A stretch of DNA of 14,742 nt from an uncultured Clostridia bacterium (GCA_937892405.1 CALAFS010000143.1:1-14742), one strand, 5' to 3'. Shown: positions 7,088-13,985, counted from the stretch's first letter. Notes: generated by a model not told the origin, from the sequence alone. Numbers and translations are program-made.

Positions 7088-8167
7088 TCAACGATCCAGT
7101 TTCCACGCTTTTTTTGTGCGGAGCGGACGCTCGAAGCGCCCTTCCATACAGCCGCCCTTTTTCTCGAGCATCGAGACGCAGGCGCGGATACAGCCGCCGC
7201 ATTTTGCCATGTTGTAGCCCACCCAGCTGGGGAAATACTTTTGCAGGGCAGTGTACACCTTCATGATCTCATGCTCGTCTGCCACGGCGGTCTTTCCTTC
7301 GAGCAGGTCGAGCGCGCCCCCTTCGTTTTTGTCGAATACTTCTTTCGGCACGAAGGGATTGTAGAACCGTCCCGCATGGGTATAGAAGGCGTAGCACCGC
7401 CACATGTCGATGTCGCCCCATTCGCAGATCTTGCCGTCGAGGTCGACCTTGACCGTCTTACCTGTTTTGATGTCGGGGATACAATGCCCGGGGCACTCCC
7501 GCACACACGCCATACAGCGGCGGCAGAGCGGTTTCCCGCTGTACATCTCGTCATATTCGAGCTCCGCGTCGGTGAACAGGAATGCCACACGCTGGAGCGG
7601 GCCGAATTCGGGCGTCAGGAGCATTTTGCTGTATCCGATCTCTCCGAGTCCGCAGGCAACCGCCGCAAGACGGAAATGAAATTGCAGGTCGGGCGCGACA
7701 TTTTCCGCGCGCGTCGGTCTTGTGAACTGGACGCTTCTGTGATGCGCCGTAGAGGTCTTCGCGTTTTCGTTGACCTCGATCTGTTCTTCGGGGGAAAGGG
7801 TATTTCCGGGTGAGCCGTCCATATCCGAGACGGAGCCGCGCGCTCCCGTGTTACGATAGACGAACGCTTCGTATCCCTCGGACTCTATGTATTTTCCCAC
7901 CTGATAGAGCACCGCAGGGGCGAAAATTTCGTTGATACCGCCGTATGCCATCGAGGGGTACTGATAGAACTGCGTCCCCTCTTCGATTCCTCTCTGCACG
8001 CCGCGCGGAATCCGGAAGACGAAACCGATCATGCTCTTCGCCTCGGGGAAGAGAAACATCGGGTTCATGTCGTCGGGTGCTCCCTTCATGCGGGAGATCG
8101 GCGCGATGCCGCATTTGTCCGCGCCCGCCTCGAGCGCGATTTTCTTAATCATTTCACTGGTCAGCAT
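7088..8167 (-). CDS. QueG/RdhA-like double [4Fe-4S] protein, paralogue 3
   Basis: 359 aa, longest of the three because of inserts around residues 106-160 and 225-255. Start at 8167 has GGAGG at 8176-8180 within the upstream gene, which it overlaps by 14 bp. The family landmarks are clear: MLTSEMIKKIALEAGADKCGI, FPEAKSMIGFVFRIPRGVQRG, AACGLGEIGYSKMLLTPEFGP followed by LFTDAELEYDE, which reads much like the reductive dehalogenase pattern leading into the clusters. Cluster ligands: C215xxC218xxC221xxxC225P, C258, C323xxC326xxxC330, so the eight expected cysteines are kept, with an additional C340. No export signal. A cytoplasmic corrinoid/iron-sulfur reductase is the best inference; substrate unknown. 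Confidence 0.8.
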   Translation of the reverse strand: MLTSEMIKKIALEAGADKCGIAPISRMKGAPDDMNPMFLFPEAKSMIGFVFRIPRGVQRGIEEGTQFYQYPSMAYGGINEIFAPAVLYQVGKYIESEGYEAFVYRNTGARGSVSDMDGSPGNTLSPEEQIEVNENAKTSTAHHRSVQFTRPTRAENVAPDLQFHFRLAAVACGLGEIGYSKMLLTPEFGPLQRVAFLFTDAELEYDEMYSGKPLCRRCMACVRECPGHCIPDIKTGKTVKVDLDGKICEWGDIDMWRCYAFYTHAGRFYNPFVPKEVFDKNEGGALDLLEGKTAVADEHEIMKVYTALQKYFPSWVGYNMAKCGGCIRACVSMLEKKGGCMEGRFERPLRTKKAWKLDR

Positions 8168-9188
8168 GAATGATTTCCTCCATTTGAATCAAAGCACTTC
8201 GCAAGACGCGCCGACAGTAATCGCACGACTCGCAGTTTTTTTGACAGTTTCCGACCGTCCCGGCAAATTCTGCGGGGATCGCGCTGTTCTCGACAAGGAG
8301 GGGCAGCACGCCGCCGCTGTGATCCGGCTCGAGCAGATTCATCACCGAGCCGATGTATTGCCCGCGTATGTATGCCCGTAGGGTTCTCTCGGGGTGTGCC
8401 GACGCGCGCGTCGCGAGCTTTACGCAGTCGAACCACTCTTCATACAGGTGGATGTCTTCCGGGCGGATAAAGTTCGTGATCCGCAGATATTCGTCGAGGT
8501 GAACGAGATCTCTGAGATAGTCCCAGCATACCCCCTGAAAGTCATACGCATTGTCCATTTCGGCGATCTCTCCGTGGTGTGCCACGAGATTGTCGTGAAA
8601 ATGGTGGGCGGAGCAGTGGTTCAGGCACCCGCTGTTTGCGAGAAGGCAGAGCTTCTTTCCTTTTGCTTCTGCGGCGTTTTTCATTCTTCGGATCGCACCA
8701 AAGTCGCGGTTATATTCTCTCGCGAGATAGAAGGCGTCGAACCACTCCGAAAGGTATGTCATGCCCTCGGGCGTTCCGATCTCCATATTTACCGACGCCC
8801 GTACTTCGAGATCCCCGAAGTTTTGCCCTATGAATTTCGCAATCACGGGGGAGGTCGTCGTAACGGAGGAGACGCCGAGGGTGTCAGTCACCTCGTCGAG
8901 CGTGTCTCCGAGCCGCAGAAAGAAGGCGCGGGAGAGGGAATCTCTGCCGTAGCAGTTGCCGTTGAGCAGAAGGTTCATACCGATCCCCGCGTCGTGAAGC
9001 GCTTTCAGCTCCCGCCGCTTTTCCGCCTCGGCATCAAAAGGAGAGAGCCCCTCGGGGGCAGTCTCTTCCCGCCCGCTCGAAAATCCCGTCCAAGGGAAAT
9101 AGATTTCTTTGAGATGTTCTTTTTCCGTCAGAAGACAGCGGAACCATTCGCCGTCTGCCGTCAGTCGGTACCCGACACTGAATTTCAT
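8154..9188 (-). CDS. U32-peptidase-like iron-sulfur protein, operon leader gene
   Basis: 344 aa from ATG at 9188, which has AGGAG at 9194-9198; the frame is open 52 codons further upstream but that part is basic, low-complexity and overlaps a hairpin. The barrel-like body with DLEVRASVNMEIGTPEGMTYL, FDAFYLAREYNRD and LCLLANSGCLNHCSAHHFHDN recalls the U32 family, whose members UbiU/UbiV and RlhA are iron-sulfur proteins for O2-independent hydroxylation rather than proteases. Candidate ligands are C188, C192, C221 and C255; a separate C-terminal C315xxxC319xxC322xxC325 may hold another cluster. First gene of the operon, overlapping the next by 14 bp. The U32 call is by motif resemblance; the reaction is unknown. 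Confidence 0.65.
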   Translation of the reverse strand: MKFSVGYRLTADGEWFRCLLTEKEHLKEIYFPWTGFSSGREETAPEGLSPFDAEAEKRRELKALHDAGIGMNLLLNGNCYGRDSLSRAFFLRLGDTLDEVTDTLGVSSVTTTSPVIAKFIGQNFGDLEVRASVNMEIGTPEGMTYLSEWFDAFYLAREYNRDFGAIRRMKNAAEAKGKKLCLLANSGCLNHCSAHHFHDNLVAHHGEIAEMDNAYDFQGVCWDYLRDLVHLDEYLRITNFIRPEDIHLYEEWFDCVKLATRASAHPERTLRAYIRGQYIGSVMNLLEPDHSGGVLPLLVENSAIPAEFAGTVGNCQKNCESCDYCRRVLRSALIQMEEIIHADQ

Positions 9189-9271
9189 GTCTTCTCCTTT
9201 CGGGGCAGAGCAAAGAGAGGTGCCGCCGCCCTTCGGATTTATGTTAGCGGAACAAAGATCGTTGCACGGAT

Positions 9272-9314
9272 GAAAAAGGGGCGTCCGCCGCCGCTTTTTC
9301 TTTTCCGAAGCGGC
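9272..9314 (-). promoter_or_regulatory. Candidate attenuator in the U32/QueG-like operon leader
   Basis: On the minus strand, a terminator-like stem (arms 9289-9300 and 9272-9283, 12 bp with one mismatch, loop of 5, ending in five T) competes with an alternative perfect 7-bp stem (GCCGCTT at 9308-9314 with AAGCGGC at 9290-9296) that would use up its first arm. A possible 25-codon leader frame (9316 down to 9239, ATG after AGAGGGACAAA) spans the structure. Geometry fits terminator/antiterminator switching; no ligand-binding motif is recognised. Confidence 0.35.
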
Positions 9315-9375
9315 ATTTTGTCCCTCTTTCTCGTTATCGGGCAAAAAATAAAGAGAAAAATCCTGTTTTTCTCCC

Positions 9376-9404
9376 TTGATTATACCGTAAATCTATGCTA
9401 TAAT
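9376..9404 (+). promoter_or_regulatory. Sigma-A promoter of the AraC-family gene
   Basis: TTGATT at 9376-9381 and a perfect TATAAT at 9399-9404 with a 17-bp spacer, about 55 bp before the start codon at 9460. Its -35 overlaps the minus-strand -10 at 9379-9384. Confidence 0.8.
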
Positions 9405-9407
9405 CTA
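9379..9407 (-). promoter_or_regulatory. Probable promoter of the U32/QueG-like operon
   Basis: Minus-strand TATAAT (9379-9384) with TAGATT at 9402-9407 after a 17-bp spacer. The -10 is perfect and the -35 poor, as is common for promoters needing an activator. It gives a leader of about 180 nt and overlaps the divergent AraC-gene promoter. Confidence 0.5.
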
Positions 9408-9459
9408 TACAAAATACAAATCCGAATGTTAAAAAAACAAACTATGGGAGGAGAGGCTT

Positions 9460-10290
9460 ATGCACTTGGCGGATATCAATCCCTATCTTCGCTACGCGAG
9501 AGTGCACCCTGCCGTCATGGAAGGCGATCGCTTCCGCGCCGCGTACGATTATCGCCTGTTTTATGTCCTCGACGGCGATATGACCTTTGTCACGGAGGAA
9601 GGGGAGAGCGCGCTCACGCCCGCCACCGTCCTCTTTGTTCTCCCCGGGGTGCCCTATCGTTTTGTCGGTCGTGCCAAGGTGCTCGTGCTCAACTTTGACC
9701 TCTCGCGGGAGCACGCGGACGACCCCGTCCCCCGCACCCCCGACGAGATCGGAAAGTTCCACGCCGAACGCATTTTCACACACACACCGCCGCCCGAGCT
9801 TTCGCACGGAATCACCCTATACGGGGCGGAGGCGCTGGAGCCGTTGCTTCGTCGGTGTGTCTCGGAGAGCCTTTGCCCCGGGGAGGGATCGGACGCCATC
9901 ACCTCGGCGCTCCTGAAGGAGGCGCTCTGTCTTCTTCTCGAGGAGACGAAAGGCATATCGCACGAGCAACCGAAGATTGTGCAGGAGATCACGCTCTATC
10001 TGCGCGAGAACTTTGACCGCTCTCTGACGAACTCCGACATTGCCGCCGCCTTCGGCTACCACCCCTTTTATCTCAACCGTCTTTTCAAGGAGCACACCGG
10101 CACTACGCTGCATAAGGCACTGCTCGCCGTCAGAATCCGCAACGCGAAAGGACTTCTGAAACGCACCTCCTTATCGGTGGAGGAGATCGTGAAGGAATCG
10201 GGTTTTTCGGACAGAACGCAGTTCTGCATCGCTTTCCGCCATGCCACCGGCATGACCCCGAGCGAGTATCGGAAAAAGAGCCGTACCTGA
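9460..10290 (+). CDS. AraC-family transcriptional regulator
   Basis: 276 aa. Residues ~10-100 form an AraC-type cupin sensor (FYVLDGDMTFVTEEGE, TPATVLFVLPGVPYRF). Residues ~170-275 carry the two helix-turn-helices of the DNA-binding domain: LTNSDIAAAFGYHPFYLNRLFKEHTG, then VEEIVKESGFSDRTQFCIAFRHATGMTPSEYR, a complete AraC signature. GGGAGGAGAGG at 9446-9455 is a strong ribosome site. It is divergent from the U32/QueG-like operon with a shared 271-bp control region, so control of that operon, and perhaps of itself, is the natural inference. The cupin suggests a small-molecule effector, possibly a sugar or related compound, but none can be named. Confidence 0.93.
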   Translation: MHLADINPYLRYARVHPAVMEGDRFRAAYDYRLFYVLDGDMTFVTEEGESALTPATVLFVLPGVPYRFVGRAKVLVLNFDLSREHADDPVPRTPDEIGKFHAERIFTHTPPPELSHGITLYGAEALEPLLRRCVSESLCPGEGSDAITSALLKEALCLLLEETKGISHEQPKIVQEITLYLRENFDRSLTNSDIAAAFGYHPFYLNRLFKEHTGTTLHKALLAVRIRNAKGLLKRTSLSVEEIVKESGFSDRTQFCIAFRHATGMTPSEYRKKSRT

Positions 10291-10333
10291 CGAAAAGTCC
10301 CGCATTTCTTTTTCCGGAGAGTCTCTTTCCCTC

Positions 10334-10362
10334 TTGCAAAACGGGAGAATATATGGTACAAT
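10334..10362 (+). promoter_or_regulatory. Promoter of the GNAT/GH78/phosphatase operon
   Basis: TTGCAA at 10334-10339 and TACAAT at 10357-10362, spacer 17 bp, about 33 bp before the GNAT start codon. Confidence 0.65.
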
Positions 10363-10394
10363 ACTTTTAAGAATCGAAAGAAAGAAGAGAACCC

Positions 10395-10859
10395 ATGATA
10401 CGACGCGCAAAGAGGGCTGACATGCCCGATCTTGACCGCCTCCTGTATGAGGTGAACCATATCCATGCGGGACTTCGCCCCGACCTTTTCCGCGACGGCG
10501 GAAAGAAGTATACCGACGAAGAGCTTGCCGCCCTTCTCGCGGACGAGAATCGCCCGGTTTTTGTCTTTGAAGAGGACGGGAAGATTTTCGGCTATGCCTT
10601 CTGTATTCTCGTAAATCATGGAAAAGAAGGCTCCACGACGGGCTACCGTACCGTTTATATCGACGATCTCTGCGTCGATCCCGCCTCGCGTGGGCGCGGT
10701 GTCGGGCGCGCGCTGTACCGTCATGTTCTGGACTTCGCCCGCGGGATCGGCGCCTACAATGTCACGCTGAATGTGTGGGCGGGGAATGAGAGCGCCCGCC
10801 GTTTTTACGAGTCTGTCGGCATGCAGGTGCAGAAGCTCGGCATGGAGACGATTCTTTGA
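10395..10859 (+). CDS. GNAT-family N-acetyltransferase
   Basis: 154 aa, the usual length of a single GNAT domain. It begins IRRAKRADMPDLDRLLYEVN, typical of GNAT strand 1/helix 1; the acetyl-CoA pyrophosphate-binding motif A is VDPASRGRGVGRALYRHV (R99-G-R-G-V-G104), and motif B ends NESARRFYESVGM. Soluble, cytoplasmic, acetyl-CoA-dependent acetyl transfer to an amine or a protein N-terminus; the acceptor cannot be told from sequence. Ribosome site is weak (AGAAGAGA). First gene behind the promoter at 10334; the GH78-like gene follows after 36 bp, suggesting co-transcription, though a functional link is not evident. Confidence 0.9.
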   Translation: MIRRAKRADMPDLDRLLYEVNHIHAGLRPDLFRDGGKKYTDEELAALLADENRPVFVFEEDGKIFGYAFCILVNHGKEGSTTGYRTVYIDDLCVDPASRGRGVGRALYRHVLDFARGIGAYNVTLNVWAGNESARRFYESVGMQVQKLGMETIL

Positions 10860-10895
10860 TAATACAGCACAGAAAACAGAAAGAAGGAGCACGCC

Positions 10896-12770
10896 ATGAT
10901 TGCAAAAGCCATATGGGGAGAAAGACGGAATACACAGGACGAATACATGGATTTCACGGCGGATTTCAAGGCGCCGAAAGGGGAGAAGATCTTTCTGAAG
11001 ATTTCCTCCGACGATAAGTTTGCCGCTTATTGCAACGGGACGCTCTGCGCCTTCGGCTTCTGTCAGAATTTCCCGGAAGATAAGGAAGCGCTTGTCTTCG
11101 ACATCACCCCTTATTGCGAAAAGGAAAATTCCCTGAAAATCACGGCGTGGCATGAAGGGCTGGACACTCAGACCGCCTTCAATCTCGATGCCTATCTTGC
11201 CTTTACGGTAGAGTGCGGGAAGAAGATTCTTCTCACGAGTGACGAGAGTGTGCGCTGTTCCAGAAACCTGAATTACCGGAGCGGATATTGCAAGCGCATC
11301 ACCCCGCAGCTCGGCTATTCTTTCTACTACGACAATACCGTTTTTTGCGACGCGGGGCGTGCCACCCCGGCTACCGTCTATGAGACCGTGAGCTTCCGCG
11401 AGAGGGAACTCGCGAATCTGAAGCTCGGGGCAAGGCGGCAGACCACCGTTACCGAAAGGGAAGACGGGTGGCTCATCGACCTCGGTGTCGAGACGGTCGG
11501 CTTTCTCGATATGGACATTTCCTGCGACGAGGAGTGCGAGCTGACGATTTCCTACGGCGAGCACCTTTCGGACGGGGAAGTGCCCCGCCTTCTTGACGGG
11601 CGCGACTTCAGCGTGGAATTCCGCGCCGGTGTCGGACGCAATCTTTATATGAATCCTTATCGCCGCCTTGCGGGCAGATACCTCTTTGTCAATGCAAAAA
11701 ACATTCGGATCAACGCTCTTGGCATTCGCCCTGTTGAGTTCCCGATTCTCGCCAATAAGGTGAAATTTGAGAATAAAACTTTACAAAAGATCTATGATAC
11801 TTCGGTCTACACTCTGAAATGCTGTATGCACGAGCATTATGAGGATTGCCCGTGGCGGGAGCAGGCGCTCTATGCGCTCGACAGCCGCAATCAGATGCTC
11901 GCGGGTTACTTTGCCTTCCGCGGACATAAGTACCAAAGAGAGAACCTTCTCCTTCTCGCAAAGTCGCAGACAGAGAGCGGACTTCTGAATATCTGCGCCC
12001 CTTCGGGCATCGTTCTTCCGATCCCGTTTTTCTCCCTCATTTATCCGATGCAGGTCGCAGAGTATATCCGCCATACCGAGGACGATACGATTCTTTCCGA
12101 GGTCGGGGGCACCATACGGAAGATTCTTGCTTTCTTCCGCGGGGCGATTGACGACACGGGGCTGATCCCCACCCTTCCGCCCCCGGCATGGAATTTCTAC
12201 GAGTGGAGCACGGGGAGCGACGGCACTGTGAACGGACAGCGCTCTTATGCCCCTGAAACTTATGACCTGATTCTGAACCTCGCCTATCTCCGTGCCGTCT
12301 CCTATGCCGATGCGCTCTTCGGCGAGACGACGGATACGGAGGAAATGAAACGGAAAATCGGGGAGACCTTCTACGACGAGGCACGCGGACTTTACCGTCT
12401 TTCGACGGGCGGTGAGCCGACCTACACCGTTCTCGGCAATGCAATGGCGATCCTCGCGGGGCTCGGTGATTCTGCGCTGGCAGAGCGGATTCTTTCGGAT
12501 CCCACGCTCGTGCCCGTTACCCTTTCGATGAATACTTTTTTCTATGACGCTCTTCTTTCCGTCGGCAGTTATGAGGACTTTATCCTTTCCGACATTCTGA
12601 AAAAGTACACCCCGATGCTGGAGGCGGGCGCCACCACCTTCTGGGAGACTGAAAAAGGTGCCGAGGATTTCGGCGGTGCCGGCAGTCTCTGTCACGGTTG
12701 GTCTGCCATGCCCGTCTATTATCTCCACCTTCTGAAGGATGCGAAGAAGAAGCGGGGAGAGACTTTATGA
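10896..12770 (+). CDS. GH78-like (alpha-L-rhamnosidase-like) glycoside hydrolase
   Basis: 624 aa, without signal peptide, so intracellular. Residues ~1-280 look like beta-sandwich domains (VFDITPYCEKENSLKITAWHEG; WLIDLGVETVGFLDMDI; RRLAGRYLFVN). Residues ~290-615 fit the (alpha/alpha)6 barrel of GH78: EDCPWREQ at 316-323 matches the family's DCPxRE catalytic-region motif, and TTFWE (580-584) with SLCHGWSA (597-604) matches the C-terminal general-base region. The usual GW-GDA after DCPxRE is replaced by ALDSRNQ, so specificity may differ from rhamnose. AAGGAG at 10884-10889 is the ribosome site. Its stop overlaps the phosphatase start as ATGA. Likely trims imported oligosaccharides or glycosides; substrate not provable here. 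Confidence 0.8.
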   Translation: MIAKAIWGERRNTQDEYMDFTADFKAPKGEKIFLKISSDDKFAAYCNGTLCAFGFCQNFPEDKEALVFDITPYCEKENSLKITAWHEGLDTQTAFNLDAYLAFTVECGKKILLTSDESVRCSRNLNYRSGYCKRITPQLGYSFYYDNTVFCDAGRATPATVYETVSFRERELANLKLGARRQTTVTEREDGWLIDLGVETVGFLDMDISCDEECELTISYGEHLSDGEVPRLLDGRDFSVEFRAGVGRNLYMNPYRRLAGRYLFVNAKNIRINALGIRPVEFPILANKVKFENKTLQKIYDTSVYTLKCCMHEHYEDCPWREQALYALDSRNQMLAGYFAFRGHKYQRENLLLLAKSQTESGLLNICAPSGIVLPIPFFSLIYPMQVAEYIRHTEDDTILSEVGGTIRKILAFFRGAIDDTGLIPTLPPPAWNFYEWSTGSDGTVNGQRSYAPETYDLILNLAYLRAVSYADALFGETTDTEEMKRKIGETFYDEARGLYRLSTGGEPTYTVLGNAMAILAGLGDSALAERILSDPTLVPVTLSMNTFFYDALLSVGSYEDFILSDILKKYTPMLEAGATTFWETEKGAEDFGGAGSLCHGWSAMPVYYLHLLKDAKKKRGETL

Positions 12771-13396
12771 CAAAGGTATATCTTGTCCGCCACGCACAGA
12801 GCGAGAGCAATCTCGCGCGCACCTTTACCGGGAGCCTCGACATCGGGCTGACCGACACGGGGAGGGAACAGGCGCGCCGCCTTGCCGCCCACCTTCGCGA
12901 TGTGCCGATCGACGCGATCGTCTCGAGCGATCTTTCCCGTGTCGTTGCGACGGTCACGCCGACCGCCGAGGAGAAAGGGCTTGCGATCCGACGCGATCCT
13001 GCTTTTCGCGAGATTTTCGGCGGCAATTTTGAGGGGCATACCTATGAGGACATCGGGAAGGTATATCCCGAGGAACTCCGCGTGTGGCTCGATGATATCG
13101 ACCGCGGCGCTTGCCCGGGCGGGGAATCTGTCGAGGATCTCAAGGCTCGCGTCCTGCCCGCCTTCTTCCGCTTGGTGAAAGAATATGACGGGAAGACGCT
13201 TCTTCTTGCCACGCACGCGACCCCGGTGCGCGCGCTGCTCTCTCTGGCAACGGGACGCACGATGCAGGAGCTTCGCTGGGTGCCGAATGCCTCGACCTCT
13301 GTCCTGATCGCGGACGGTGACACCCTTCGTGCCGAGGTCATCGGCGATACTTCCTATCTCGGGGAGATGACGACGACTTTTGCAAAAGGAATATAG
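12767..13396 (+). CDS. Histidine phosphatase (phosphoglycerate-mutase-like)
   Basis: 209 aa from ATG at 12767, 4-bp overlap with the GH78-like stop and GGGGAGA at 12754-12760; a longer open frame upstream lies in the previous gene and lacks signals. The phosphate-pocket motif is LVRHAQSESN (R8, phosphohistidine H9; RHA instead of the usual RHG), with R58 in SSDLSRV, E82 in FREIFGGNFEG and H150 in ATHATPVRAL. This fits the cobC/PhoE-type branch of small-molecule phosphatases rather than glycolytic mutase, which is longer. Substrate unknown. Coupled translation with the GH78-like enzyme suggests a shared pathway, perhaps a sugar phosphate, but this is inference. The TAG stop overlaps the first base of the repeat array. 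Confidence 0.9.
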   Translation: MTKVYLVRHAQSESNLARTFTGSLDIGLTDTGREQARRLAAHLRDVPIDAIVSSDLSRVVATVTPTAEEKGLAIRRDPAFREIFGGNFEGHTYEDIGKVYPEELRVWLDDIDRGACPGGESVEDLKARVLPAFFRLVKEYDGKTLLLATHATPVRALLSLATGRTMQELRWVPNASTSVLIADGDTLRAEVIGDTSYLGEMTTTFAKGI

Positions 13397-13538
13397 CACG
13401 AAAGTATAAGTCTAATATATAGTCAAGTTTCCGTGTTTCGTGCACGAATTTTCCTCAAAACGGGTCCCGTCCCGTTTTGGTTTCCGGAGGAAACATCGGA
13501 AAACTCAAAGACCTTTGATCGGCAGTAAAAGTATGGTG
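13396..13538. repeat. Structured tandem repeat unit 1 (143 bp)
   Basis: Begins in the last base of the phosphatase stop codon. Stems: P1 13396-13403/13436-13443; P2 13446-13454/13498-13506 (one A-C mismatch) enclosing P3 13457-13464/13471-13478 (AAAACGGG/CCCGTTTT) and P4 13480-13485/13489-13494 (GTTTCC/GGAAAC). Spacer tail ends GTATGGTG. Confidence 0.85.
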
Positions 13539-13681
13539 GCGCGAAAGCAGAAGTTTATAGTATAGGTACGCTTTCGTGTTTCGCGCACGAATTTTCCTCA
13601 AAACGGGTCCCGCCCCGTTTTGGTTTCCGGAGGAAACATCGGAAAATTCAAAGACCTATGATTGACGGGAAAAGTATGATG
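13539..13681. repeat. Structured tandem repeat unit 2 (143 bp)
   Basis: Same layout as unit 1: P1 13539-13546/13579-13586, P2 13589-13597/13641-13649 (perfect), P3 13600-13607/13614-13621, P4 13623-13628/13632-13637. In P1 an A-T pair of units 1 and 3 is changed to G-C on both sides (positions 13541 and 13584). Confidence 0.85.
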
Positions 13682-13822
13682 GCACGAAAGCAGAAGTTTG
13701 TAGTATAGGTACGCTTCCGTGTTTCGTGCATGAATTCTCCTCAAAACGGGTCCCACCCCGTTTTGGTTTCCGAAGGAAACATCGGAGAATTCGGGAATGT
13801 TTTCTGTGCAAGAACAGCGGCA
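13682..13822. repeat. Structured tandem repeat unit 3 (141 bp)
   Basis: P1 13682-13689/13722-13729, P2 13732-13740/13784-13792, P3 13743-13750/13757-13764, P4 13766-13771/13775-13780. In P2 a T-A pair of unit 2 is changed to C-G on both sides, keeping the stem perfect. Loop changes (TCCCAC, GAA) do not touch stems. The tail after P2 diverges from units 1 and 2. Confidence 0.85.
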
Positions 13823-13875
13823 GCACGAAAGTATAAGTTTGCTGTATAGTTGTGCTTCCGCCTTTCACGCAAAAA
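13823..13875. repeat. Partial, decayed repeat unit 4
   Basis: Starts GCACGAAAGTATAAGTTTG like unit 1 and continues to CTTTCACGC, so only the P1 portion is present; its P1 has two mismatches. P2-P4 are missing and the terminator at 13886 follows. Confidence 0.7.
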
Positions 13876-13885
13876 TTCAAGCGAT

Positions 13886-13937
13886 AAACAGGCGTCCCGG
13901 CACTTTGCTTTGCAAGGTGTCGGGACGCCTGTTTTTT
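13886..13937. terminator. Strong terminator between convergent units
   Basis: Perfect 14-bp stem (13886-13899 with 13921-13934), extended inward with wobble pairs to a three-base loop, then six T on the plus strand. Ends the plus-strand unit after the repeat array; the symmetric AAA/TTT flanks may also stop transcription from the minus-strand superoxide reductase gene 49 bp away. Confidence 0.9.
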
Positions 13938-13985
13938 ATGATTGGGGAGGTTATAAAATGTGATCGGATTGAAATTTACAAATAA

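Noticed and set aside
5213..8167. True epoxyqueuosine reductase (queG) or respiratory reductive dehalogenase
   Set aside because: Three tandem copies with changed motifs and no queuosine genes nearby argue against queG; lack of a twin-arginine signal and of an RdhB-type membrane anchor argues against a respiratory dehalogenase.
8394..9698. Plus-strand open frame of 434 codons
   Set aside because: It is the reverse of the U32-like gene and runs through the promoter region into the AraC-family gene in another frame; no ribosome site and no family resemblance.
10270..10314. Inverted repeat at the AraC-gene stop (CGGAAAAAG with CTTTTTCCG)
   Set aside because: Nine pairs but AT-rich around a long loop and no T tract after it; not convincing as a terminator.
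10068..11564. Minus-strand open frame of 498 codons
   Set aside because: Antisense to three well-supported genes; long reverse frames are expected with this GC content and codon use.
13396..13875. CRISPR array
   Set aside because: The units are about 143 bp with near-identical content throughout; there are no short repeats with unique spacers and no cas genes.
13396..13875. Integron attC array or retron RNA
   Set aside because: The stems lack the attC core GTTRRRY/RYYYAAC pair, no cassettes lie between units, and there is no integrase or reverse transcriptase gene in the window.
13656..13985. Small frames within the repeat array (minus 13656-13880 and plus 13797-13985)
   Set aside because: Their sequence follows the repeat units and terminator, differs between units, and lacks ribosome sites; stem covariation is better explained by structure.
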